Source of the DNA: Mucilaginibacter sp.
GTDB lineage: Bacteria; Bacteroidota; Bacteroidia; Sphingobacteriales; Sphingobacteriaceae
NCBI RefSeq assembly: GCF_028287845.1
Contig: NZ_JAQBOW010000163.1
Coordinates: 1-64,000, forward strand
Direction: 5' to 3'
DNA: 64,000 bases
Each line of letters starts with the position of its first letter. Positions within the stretch are counted from its first letter, which is position 1. The notes under the pieces were generated by a model, which was not told where the DNA came from, did no database searches, and worked only from the letters and a program-made list of their open reading frames with translations. The translations under genes and the position numbers were made by a program. Below are positions 17,491-24,152 of the stretch, one piece after another.

Positions 17491-18498
17491 ATGGCTAATT
17501 TGAATTACACACGACGACTTGAAAACTTACAAAACAGAAGGTATGACCCATTAGAACATCGGGTTGTTAATTTATCAGAATCTTTTTCTAAGGCTTACAT
17601 ACCTGAAAATCTGAAATACCTAATCGAATCTATGCGGCCGATTGATAAAAAGTATAACGATAAAACGTTAGAGGCGGCAGATAATGTAATGGGGCATTTA
17701 GAACGTGGTCTGCAATTATCATTTAATAGGGACTATCGAAAACAAGGCTCCGTTATGGCTGGCACCCACATCAAGTTATATAGTGATGTTGACTTATTAG
17801 CTATTATAAATGACTACTGTTTTCTTGAACCAGCGCTGTGTCCTCCGCAATCGCCATATCAAGGCGTTCCCAGCAGCGACATAGAAAGTTTACGTACTCA
17901 AGCCACGGCTATTTTAAAGCGGCAATACGATGATGTAGATGATAGCGGCACGAAATCAATTGCCATTTTCAATAAAAACCTTCGTAGAAAGGTGGATGTG
18001 GTTTTTAGTTTTTGGTATAACACTACGGAATATGAGCAACGCCGGAACGAGTACTTTAGGGGCATTTATTTGTTTGACTTTCCGAAAAAGAGCAAAATAT
18101 TAGATTATCCTTTTGCGCATATTAACAACATTAATCAAAAGGGTGACAGTACCAATGATGGTTCCCGTAAAGGGATTCGCCTCCTAAAAACTTTAAAAGC
18201 TGATAGTGAGGCTGATATTAAACTGAATAGTTTTCAGCTTACAACCATAGTTCATAACATCGACAATTCATCATTGTATTATTACACAAGTCGCGAGTTA
18301 GATATTGCTAAAGTTATGTCTTTAGAAATGAATCGACTTATTACCGATTCCACCTATCGCAAATCTGTAAAAAGCCCGAACGGCATTGAAAATCCATTAT
18401 CGGACGATGCTTGCATCACATGCCTAAAAGCATTAAAACGTGATTTGGATTTGCTAATTGAGGACTGTAATGGTGAGGCAAAAAATTTATTCTATTAA
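17491..18498 (+). CDS. CBASS CD-NTase (cGAS/DncV-like nucleotidyltransferase, CdnE-type)
   Basis: Makes a cyclic nucleotide signal on phage infection. The 335-aa protein has the polymerase-beta-like active site: GSVMAGTHIK, the metal-binding pair SDVDLL, and a third acidic residue in RKVDVVFSFW. Length and layout fit CD-NTases. Because the partner effector is a TIR-STING, the likely product is 3',3'-cyclic di-GMP, as known for STING-containing CBASS. The open frame extends to an ATG at 17410, but that lies upstream of the sigma54 transcription start, so 17491 (MANLNYTRR) is chosen. It is followed 9 bp later by the effector gene. No Cap2/Cap3 (E1/JAB) genes are present, so this is a short (type I) CBASS. 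Confidence 0.9.
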   Translation: MANLNYTRRLENLQNRRYDPLEHRVVNLSESFSKAYIPENLKYLIESMRPIDKKYNDKTLEAADNVMGHLERGLQLSFNRDYRKQGSVMAGTHIKLYSDVDLLAIINDYCFLEPALCPPQSPYQGVPSSDIESLRTQATAILKRQYDDVDDSGTKSIAIFNKNLRRKVDVVFSFWYNTTEYEQRRNEYFRGIYLFDFPKKSKILDYPFAHINNINQKGDSTNDGSRKGIRLLKTLKADSEADIKLNSFQLTTIVHNIDNSSLYYYTSRELDIAKVMSLEMNRLITDSTYRKSVKSPNGIENPLSDDACITCLKALKRDLDLLIEDCNGEAKNLFY

Positions 18499-18507
18499 CT
18501 TATTAAC

Positions 18508-19443
18508 ATGGATTTAAAACCAAGGATTTTTATAGGTTCTTCAGGGGAAGGGCTTGAGGTAGCCAAATATGTTAAAAGCTATTTGGATCTCGATTTTGAT
18601 TGTTATTTATGGACAGATGATATCTTTAAATACAATGAAAGTGTTTTAGAAACTTTGCTAAAAGAAGCCAGTTTATTCGATTTTGGGCTATTAATTGCTA
18701 CTAAAGATGACTTTCTTCAATCTCGAAACAATGCGTTTGATGTTGCGAGGGATAATGTTGTTTTTGAATATGGCTTATTTCTGGGTAGGGTTGGTTCGTC
18801 AAGGGCGTTTGTCATTCAGGAAGAAGGAACTAAGCTTCCATCAGATTTATTTGGTATAACAACACCGCGATTCAAAAAAGAAATCGACTTATCGCAATCG
18901 CAAAGCCTAAACAACGAACTACGTAAAATACGCAATACTATACTGGAAAAAATGTCTTTGGGCGAATTAAGCTTATTGCCGTCCACCGCTTTGGCGATTG
19001 GGTATTTTAACAATCTTGTTGCTATAACTTGCGAAACACTGTGCTCCAAAGGAAAAGTTGAAGTAAACGGTAAGATATTCAACCAATTTGAATTTAATAT
19101 TGTAATGCCTGGCGATTTGGATGCAGATATTAAAAAAAGAGCGGCTTTGTTTTTTCGTAAAAACAACCTGCATCAGGTTCCCTTAGAAACGCATGGCAGG
19201 AGCTATCCGATTTTTGTTACTTATGGTGACAACCAAGATATTTTAAAAATATACGATATGCCAACAACCTTGAATGGCATTGACAAAGCCATTGAAATGT
19301 TTATGCGTAAAGGGCATATTGGCAAATCTGCACAACAAAAACTACTTGAAGAAAGGGAGTTAAGGAACTTTCAGCGAACGCTTCAACTATTAATCGATAA
19401 TGATGCTTACTGCAAGCATATAGTTAAAATAATAGACGAATAA
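18508..19443 (+). CDS. cap12: TIR-STING effector of CBASS (Cap12)
   Basis: Senses the CD-NTase product and degrades NAD+ to stop phage spread. Residues about 1-140 are a bacterial TIR-like domain (RIFIGSSGEGLEVAKYVKSY, then a region with catalytic-type Glu in VARDNVVFEYGLFLG). Residues about 155-311 form a STING domain beginning with the characteristic LPSTALAIGYFNNLV and including RSYPIFVTYGDN and YDMPTTLNGIDKAIEMF in the ligand-pocket and lid region. The 311-aa length and TIR-then-STING order match the Sphingobacterium TIR-STING described as a c-di-GMP-responsive NADase. No transmembrane segment is seen, as expected for the TIR-fused class. It is the second gene of the sigma54-driven operon. 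Confidence 0.9.
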   Translation: MDLKPRIFIGSSGEGLEVAKYVKSYLDLDFDCYLWTDDIFKYNESVLETLLKEASLFDFGLLIATKDDFLQSRNNAFDVARDNVVFEYGLFLGRVGSSRAFVIQEEGTKLPSDLFGITTPRFKKEIDLSQSQSLNNELRKIRNTILEKMSLGELSLLPSTALAIGYFNNLVAITCETLCSKGKVEVNGKIFNQFEFNIVMPGDLDADIKKRAALFFRKNNLHQVPLETHGRSYPIFVTYGDNQDILKIYDMPTTLNGIDKAIEMFMRKGHIGKSAQQKLLEERELRNFQRTLQLLIDNDAYCKHIVKIIDE

Positions 19444-19486
19444 TAAACTAACCTATCAAAAAGACCTGAATGGGGGTATAAAGATT

Positions 19487-19657
19487 ATGGCAAGAAATGC
19501 ACCAACTGATGATGGACATAGAATTGGAGATGTTAAAGATCGCGTAGAAGTATTCACTCCAGGTAATGAAAAATGGACGAAGATTGATACAAATACAAAC
19601 AAGTTTATGGATCAAAAATCAGACGAAACCCCTTTTAAGGGTGTTACCCAAAAGTAA
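19487..19657 (+). CDS. Small conserved-type protein (56 aa) in the CBASS operon
   Basis: A 56-aa hydrophilic protein starting MARNAPTDDGHRIGDVKDR and ending KFMDQKSDETPFKGVTQK. From memory this resembles a family of very short uncharacterised bacterial proteins with a GHRxGxVKDR start and an FMDxK..G.PFKGV end. It contains WTK and many charged residues, no membrane segment and no cysteine. It begins 43 bp after the TIR-STING stop, on the same strand, with no terminator between. Function unknown; it may be a CBASS accessory. Confidence 0.65.
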   Translation: MARNAPTDDGHRIGDVKDRVEVFTPGNEKWTKIDTNTNKFMDQKSDETPFKGVTQK

Positions 19658-19769
19658 AAAAAAGAGCCGATACGGATAAAGAGAAAATACCGATGGCGTT
19701 TAATTAATTTCTCAGAGGGTTTATGTGTTCCTGCCCTAATTCAACAAGGAGAATTAACACTTATGAGTT

Positions 19770-19937
19770 ATGAAAAGCCCAATAGGTACTACAGCAAGTA
19801 CCGGTCATTCATGTCCTGAAAGTGGTGTGTGGCGCGTAGTTGATACTCCTACGACAACTGCACCGATTGCTAAAGGTAACACTATGCCCCCTTATGCTGG
19901 CAAAGCTGTAACCTGGCGATTAGAAGCTTATGCTTAA
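19770..19937 (+). CDS. Small conserved-type protein (55 aa) in the CBASS operon
   Basis: A 55-aa protein, MKSPIGTTASTGHSCPESG at the start and IAKGNTMPPYAGKAVTW near the end. The GHxCPESGxW and IAKGNxMPPYxGKAVxW blocks look like a short uncharacterised family found in many bacteria, often compared with YjzC-like peptides; the assignment is from memory. An overlapping out-of-frame ATG at 19763 would give only 18 residues. The gene ends 4 bp before a strong terminator, so it closes the CBASS transcription unit. Function unknown. Confidence 0.6.
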   Translation: MKSPIGTTASTGHSCPESGVWRVVDTPTTTAPIAKGNTMPPYAGKAVTWRLEAYA

Positions 19938-19941
19938 CCCG

Positions 19942-19972
19942 ATAATGGGGAGATTCCATATCTCCCCATTAT
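19942..19972. terminator. Terminator closing the CBASS operon
   Basis: A 13-bp perfect stem ATAATGGGGAGAT / ATCTCCCCATTAT (19942-19954 and 19960-19972) with a 5-nt loop, followed by TTAACATTTAAT. It lies directly after the 55-aa gene. The 170 bp after it, up to 20142, hold no gene and probably contain the promoter of the HEPN trio. Confidence 0.8.
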
Positions 19973-20142
19973 TTAACATTTAATCACTTTATCCCCTTAC
20001 TATAGTTTATTTAATTTCCATATTTGCAATAAATTTACTCTTCGCTTTTGATTCTAATAAATATGTGATATTTATTGCTGTAATATTTTTTATTTTAAAA
20101 ATTTAACTATTATTGCATGAAACTAAATCACTTTTCTTAGGC

Positions 20143-20553
20143 ATGTCGATTTTAACTACTAAATCAGATGAAAGTATTATTGCCTCAAACAAACTCATTA
20201 AAGCTTCGTTGTTCTCTTCAAGTATTCATTGTGCATATTACGGATGTGTACAATTAATGCTGCACTTATTACGTTCGCATTTTGGGAAGACTGAATTGCA
20301 AATTTATAATGAAGGCAAAACCGGATCAAAAGAAAGTGGTTTCCATATTTGGTTACAAAATGAAATTTTTGTAGAGTTTATGAGACTAAATGGCACAGAT
20401 GCCGCAAAATTTAATTCAAAAATAAGAAGCCTTAGTACAGCACGTGCTAAAGCTGATTATAGAAATGAAACAATTATAGATAATGAAGCTCTAAAAGCGT
20501 ACGATATGTCAGTAGACGCAAAAAGGCTTTTAGTTAAACATTTTGTATTATGA
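20143..20553 (+). CDS. HEPN-domain (UPF0332-like) protein, candidate toxin
   Basis: A helical protein of about 136 aa. It begins with SNKLIKASLFSSSIHCAYYG (helix 1 of many HEPN proteins) and later has RSLSTARAKADYRNE, the R..xADY signature of the UPF0332-type HEPN family. The canonical ribonuclease R-x4-6-H pair is not clear here (R-x4-Y), so catalysis is uncertain. ATG 20143 is preferred to an upstream TTG at 20113. Its stop overlaps the next start (ATGA, 20550-20553). With the following two genes it forms a tight trio resembling a toxin-antitoxin-chaperone locus. Confidence 0.7.
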   Translation: MSILTTKSDESIIASNKLIKASLFSSSIHCAYYGCVQLMLHLLRSHFGKTELQIYNEGKTGSKESGFHIWLQNEIFVEFMRLNGTDAAKFNSKIRSLSTARAKADYRNETIIDNEALKAYDMSVDAKRLLVKHFVL

Positions 20554-21104
20554 ACTCAAAGGAATATATAGTATCTCGAATTGATGAATTAGCTGAAAAT
20601 TTCCCACTGGTGAAATTTAGCTATCAGTTAGATAATTATAGTGAAACTCATTTTATTGAGGTATTGCCGAAGGATTTTTTTGAGCTTTATGATGATAGTT
20701 TTGTAAATCAGCAAAACAAAATTGTATTGGCTTTTATAAAAGAGTTTCCAGATGAGGCATTGGCTTTTATTACTGAGGATGACCTTTTCAAGGTTGACCA
20801 GCCTTCTTATGTAAAATGTGGTGCAGCCTATAAAAACTCATTGGAGAACTTATCATGGAATCATGAGAATTTGAATGATTTGCTGACCGATTTCACGCCA
20901 GATATTCAAAACTCATTTGTATTTAAACAGGAAATCCGACAAATTAAACAAAACCCGGTTAATTGTACTTTCAGTTTTCATGAAAATCTTGAGCATACCG
21001 ATTTTCAGTCATTTACAAATAACCTCCCATCTGAATCAAAAAATACAGATACTGTTATCAATGACGGAATTACTGATGAATCAACGTACTATTTAGCGGC
21101 GTAA
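20550..21104 (+). CDS. Uncharacterised acidic protein with LAA tail, candidate antitoxin
   Basis: A 184-aa protein with no family recognised. The N-terminal half looks folded (IEVLPKDFFELYDDSFVNQQ; FPDEALAFITEDD). From about residue 140 it is polar and probably disordered, and it ends DESTYYLAA. That tail resembles the ssrA degradation tag (YALAA), a ClpXP degron, which would suit a short-lived antitoxin. In known toxin-antitoxin-chaperone systems the antitoxin carries a C-terminal chaperone-addiction region bound by a SecB-like protein, here encoded 2 bp downstream. It overlaps the HEPN gene by 4 bp. The antitoxin role is inference from position and tail. Confidence 0.65.
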   Translation: MNSKEYIVSRIDELAENFPLVKFSYQLDNYSETHFIEVLPKDFFELYDDSFVNQQNKIVLAFIKEFPDEALAFITEDDLFKVDQPSYVKCGAAYKNSLENLSWNHENLNDLLTDFTPDIQNSFVFKQEIRQIKQNPVNCTFSFHENLEHTDFQSFTNNLPSESKNTDTVINDGITDESTYYLAA

Positions 21105-21106
21105 TT

Positions 21107-21538
21107 ATGGCAGGCCAGTCTATGTTCCGATTGTCAGAAATTTATTTATTGGAAAGTATATTTAAACGAGTTGCAAATGTTGATTTTAAGGAGCCGACTT
21201 TTAAAAACAGTGCTAATATTTCTGTTGAACATCAGGTTCTTGAGAACGACTCCCTGCAAATCACAGTGACATTAGATTTCAAAGCTGGTAAAAGTCGTGT
21301 AAAAGAAATTTCTGCAAAAATAAAAATGATTGGTATTTTTATATGCGATACAGACCCCATAATACCAATTGATCAATTTGCTGTAGCGAACGGTCCAGCA
21401 ATAATGTTCCCTTTTTTGAGAGAACACCTGGCATCAATAACGTTAAAAGCCGGGATCAGTCCCATTTTGCTCCCATCCGTTAATTTTATAAGGCTATCCA
21501 CAGAAAATAAAGCTAAAAAGAAGCTTCCTAACGCGTAG
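21107..21538 (+). CDS. SecB-like chaperone
   Basis: A 143-aa protein resembling export chaperone SecB and its toxin-antitoxin-associated relatives. The C-terminal half contains FAVANGPAIMFPFLREHLAS and GISPILLPSVNFIRL, close to the conserved SecB pattern (NAPAIxFPYLREHI ... PLLLPPINF). The N-terminal half shows alternating strands (VEHQVLENDSLQITVTLDFK). SecB homologues encoded next to toxin genes, as in M. tuberculosis Rv1957 and phage-sensing CmdTAC, stabilise a labile antitoxin. It is last in the HEPN trio, 2 bp after the LAA-tailed protein, supporting a chaperone-controlled module. Confidence 0.8.
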   Translation: MAGQSMFRLSEIYLLESIFKRVANVDFKEPTFKNSANISVEHQVLENDSLQITVTLDFKAGKSRVKEISAKIKMIGIFICDTDPIIPIDQFAVANGPAIMFPFLREHLASITLKAGISPILLPSVNFIRLSTENKAKKKLPNA

Positions 21539-21609
21539 GTAATATATCAACTAAAGTATAACTCCAAAGTTCATCAGAATTTCCTCATACACACTTCGTA
21601 ATAATAAAA

Positions 21610-21634
21610 ACACCTACCTCGTACATGAGGTGTG
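21610..21634. promoter_or_regulatory. Palindrome upstream of the mobilization operon (copy 1)
   Basis: ACCTC-GTACAT-GAGGT at 21616-21631, inside a wider ACACCT/AGGTGT dyad. The same 16-bp core with one change occurs in reverse orientation at 27417-27432 upstream of the tra operon. It lies 53 bp before the HTH gene. It is a candidate operator coordinating mob and tra expression. Confidence 0.5.
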
Positions 21635-21683
21635 ATAAACATATTTTAGCCTTCCCCACATTTGCCACAGTAAAATTTAAGCT

Positions 21684-22013
21684 ATGGCAAATTACAATGA
21701 AACTCAGAACGACTTTCCAAAAGTTCACAGGGATCAATTGATAACTGTTCAGGACTTGATTGATTTTAAACAGCAACTTATTGGCGACATTAAGAAATTG
21801 CTAAAAGAACAATCCGGGCATCCGGGCCACCAATGGCTCAAAGCTTTTGAAATTAAAAGAATGCTACGCTTGTCGGAAAGCAAGCTTCAAATCCTACGGG
21901 ATAAAGGCGTTATTCCTTTCAAAAAATTGGGTGGTGTAACGTACTATAATCTGGAAGAAATCGAAAACCTGATGCACTCAGGGACATTAATTGATCAGAT
22001 GAAAATGGCATGA
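21684..22013 (+). CDS. Helix-turn-helix protein of the mobilization region
   Basis: A 109-aa protein. The N-terminal 45 residues are a helical, charged segment (LIDFKQQLIGDIKKLLKEQ). The C-terminal part is a MerR/excisionase-like winged HTH (WLKAFEIKRMLRLSESKLQI followed by LRDKGVIPFKKLGGVTYYNLEEI). Such small HTH proteins sit next to mobilization or excision functions in many Bacteroidota ICEs and serve as excision factors or regulators. It overlaps the next gene by 4 bp (ATGA). It is a candidate binder of the ACCTC-N6-GAGGT palindrome upstream. Confidence 0.78.
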   Translation: MANYNETQNDFPKVHRDQLITVQDLIDFKQQLIGDIKKLLKEQSGHPGHQWLKAFEIKRMLRLSESKLQILRDKGVIPFKKLGGVTYYNLEEIENLMHSGTLIDQMKMA

Positions 22014-22330
22014 AGCGGAAGGCAAAACGGATCATTCAGCACCTACCAAAAGCGTCCCAGGCTAACTTCAAAATCAGGGGTCAAGACCCGAACGGATTTG
22101 GTGTCAATGTGCCTCCGGACAGGTTTGTGGTACACGTCTATTTTGATCAAAAAGATTTGGCGGAATGTGCAGAGGTGTTCTTATCGGAGCAGGAATTATT
22201 GCAATGGAAAACGATCAAAGGCGCGCCAATTCGGAACTGGAAAGTCTGTGCGGCTGACTGGATTTTTGATCATCGGCAGCGAATGAAGCGGAGGTCCAGA
22301 CTATCGCCATATTATTGCGAATCAATATGA
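22010..22330 (+). CDS. Hypothetical protein of the mobilization region (106 aa)
   Basis: A basic 106-aa protein with no recognised family. Visible pieces are a Lys/Arg-rich start (MKRKAKRIIQHL), a central FVVHVYFDQKDLAEC, and a basic C-terminus (WIFDHRQRMKRRSRLSP). The basic character and its place between the HTH gene and the oriT-like region suggest a DNA-binding accessory of the relaxosome, by inference only. Translationally coupled to the HTH gene. Confidence 0.65.
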   Translation: MKRKAKRIIQHLPKASQANFKIRGQDPNGFGVNVPPDRFVVHVYFDQKDLAECAEVFLSEQELLQWKTIKGAPIRNWKVCAADWIFDHRQRMKRRSRLSPYYCESI

Positions 22331-22499
22331 GTAGGGATGTTTAACAAATCCAATCGAGGACTTTGAAAAGAGGAGATTGCCTCTTTCAGCAATCAGCAAG
22401 ATGTACGTTTGTAATACAAACGAAATCTTGCCCTCCCTTCCGAAGTCAGTCCGGGACATGGAAAAATCCTCCGAAGTCGGATTTTTAAAGATTTTGATA
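22331..22499 (+). other. oriT: Candidate origin of transfer (oriT) with hairpins
   Basis: This intergenic stretch before mobC holds three hairpins: AAAGAGG/CCTCTTT at 22367-22386; a two-tier structure GCAAGAT..CGTTTGT-AAT-ACAAACG..ATCTTGC at 22396-22431; and AAAAATCC/GGATTTTT with a 9-nt loop around 22461-22486. Inverted repeats directly upstream of mobC and relaxase are the usual layout of a MOBP oriT. The nick site cannot be placed by eye. An open frame running through it from a TTG at 22377 is judged an artefact. Confidence 0.55.
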
Positions 22500-22895
22500 A
22501 TGGAAAATCAAGGAGAAAATAGGTCAAGAATATTGCTAACGAGATTGAAACCGGCAGAGTTTACTTTGCTGGACAGCCGGTTTAAGAAGACACGGTTCCG
22601 AAAGTTAAGTGAGTATATAAGGAGCGTGTTACTCGAAAAACCGATAACCGTAACCTACCGCGATAAGTCAATGGATGAGGTGTTGGAAGAGCTTATTTTG
22701 TTGCGGAAAGAACTCAACGCTATTGGTAATAATTTGAACCAGGCGGTACGTAATATCAATAGCGCCCACGGCCATGCTGACACCCGGTTGTGGGTCAATT
22801 TGCTTGGTGTAATTAACAGTAAACTGGAGCCGTCCATCATCCAAATTAAAGATCGGATGAACAAATATGCAGATATATGGTCGCAAAAATTATAA
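22500..22895 (+). CDS. mobC: MobC-like mobilization protein
   Basis: A relaxosome accessory of 131 aa (start ATG 22500, after the hairpins). Typical MobC features are visible: an N-terminal ribbon-helix-helix-like part (RILLTRLKPAEFTLLDSRFK, then RKLSEYIRSVLLEKP) and the C-terminal signature LRKELNAIGNNLNQAVRNIN. MobC proteins bind oriT and help the relaxase nick. The 3' end overlaps the relaxase start by 19 bp, so the two are co-translated. The helical C-terminus (SKLEPSIIQIKDRMNKYADIW) is probably for oligomerisation. Confidence 0.87.
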   Translation: MENQGENRSRILLTRLKPAEFTLLDSRFKKTRFRKLSEYIRSVLLEKPITVTYRDKSMDEVLEELILLRKELNAIGNNLNQAVRNINSAHGHADTRLWVNLLGVINSKLEPSIIQIKDRMNKYADIWSQKL

Positions 22896-24142
22896 ACGGA
22901 AAAAGTCTTGTCGGCGCATTGAATTACAATGAAAATAAATTGCGAAATGATAAGGCGCAGCTTATTGAGGCGAGCGGGTATTTCAAGGATTTGGAAGATC
23001 TGAATTTCTATGACAAGCTGTTACGGTTGACAGATTTGGCATCAAGGAATGAAAGAACTAAAACCAATACCGTCCATATTTCTTTGAATTTTGCTATCGG
23101 TGAGCAGCTTGAAAAGCACCTGCTTCAGCAGATTGTTAGTGATTATATGGAGCAGATCGGGTTTGGTAATCAGCCTTATTTGGCCTATCAGCATTCTGAT
23201 GCCGGGCACCCACACGTTCATATTGTTACCACCAATATCAAAACATCGGGCGAACGGATAAGCCTGCACCTGTTGGGGAAAACCAAATCAGAAACAGCAA
23301 GGAAAGCGATAGAAATTCAATATGGCTTGCAACAGGCCGGCAACAAATCCAATGAGCTAAGGCTGCCGGAAAGGATACCATTAAAACAGGTTAGCTATGG
23401 GAAAACAGAAACTAAAAGGGCCATAACCAATGTGGTTAGTGAGGTAATGAAAAGTTATAAATTCACCAGCATACCCGAATTAAACGCAGTACTTAACCAG
23501 TTTAATGTAACCGCAGACAGAGGCTCTAAAGATTCAAGGATGTATGAAAAAAACGGACTTGTTTATTGGATACTGGATGAAAAGGGCAACAAGCTTGGCG
23601 TACCAATAAAAGCCAGCAGCATTTATGGGAAGCCCACTTTAAAAACACTGGAAGATCGTTTCAGGCTAAATGAAGTATTACGCAAACCATTGAGGGAGCA
23701 ATTAAAAAATGCCATTGATGCAGTGTTGTCTAAACCTATTAACAAAGCAAAATTCCGACAAGATCTTCATCAAAAAGGGATACAGGTAATATTCAGGCAA
23801 AACGAGGAAGGCCGATTGTATGGGGTAACTTTTGTGGATCATCAAACTAAATCTGTTTTTAATGGCAGTGATCTCGGTAAAGCCTATAGCGCGGCCTCAT
23901 TTATAGATCGCTTTGCCAATACAGATAACCTCAAAAATCAGCCTTCTACCGTAGCTAAAGATACTGGTAGCAGTAATGACAATATGAATACCATAAAAGA
24001 TAATTCAGGCAGCCAGGGCGACTTTAATTCAGGTAATACATTACTGGATAATCTCTTTCAGGAAGAACATCAGGATATGTCTGCTTTAGGACGGCTACAA
24101 CAAACAAAAAGGAAGAAGAAACGAAAAGGACACTCACTATAA
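22877..24142 (+). CDS. mobA: Relaxase (MOBP-type mobilization nuclease)
   Basis: Nicks oriT and pilots the single strand into the recipient. A 421-aa protein with the relaxase domain in the first 250 residues. The metal-binding histidine motif is in AYQHSDAGHPHVHIVTTNIK (about residues 107-126). The candidate nucleophile tyrosine is in LVGALNYNENK near residue 17. The C-terminal 150 residues are Asn/Ser-rich and disordered, ending in a basic KRKKKRKGHSL. It is encoded between MobC and the coupling protein, as in other Bacteroidota elements. Confidence 0.92.
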   Translation: MVAKIINGKSLVGALNYNENKLRNDKAQLIEASGYFKDLEDLNFYDKLLRLTDLASRNERTKTNTVHISLNFAIGEQLEKHLLQQIVSDYMEQIGFGNQPYLAYQHSDAGHPHVHIVTTNIKTSGERISLHLLGKTKSETARKAIEIQYGLQQAGNKSNELRLPERIPLKQVSYGKTETKRAITNVVSEVMKSYKFTSIPELNAVLNQFNVTADRGSKDSRMYEKNGLVYWILDEKGNKLGVPIKASSIYGKPTLKTLEDRFRLNEVLRKPLREQLKNAIDAVLSKPINKAKFRQDLHQKGIQVIFRQNEEGRLYGVTFVDHQTKSVFNGSDLGKAYSAASFIDRFANTDNLKNQPSTVAKDTGSSNDNMNTIKDNSGSQGDFNSGNTLLDNLFQEEHQDMSALGRLQQTKRKKKRKGHSL

Positions 24143-24152
24143 TTCAATTATT

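Noticed and set aside
19763-19819. 18-aa ORF overlapping the 55-aa gene
   Set aside because: Too short and out of frame with the conserved-looking 55-aa protein, although it has the better-spaced AAGGAG.
20143-20553. Active HEPN ribonuclease with R-x4-6-H
   Set aside because: The expected His is not in place (R-x4-Y pattern), so only HEPN-fold membership is claimed.
22377-22499. Extended mobC frame starting at a TTG
   Set aside because: It runs through hairpins of the oriT-like region; ATG 22500 gives a normal MobC length.
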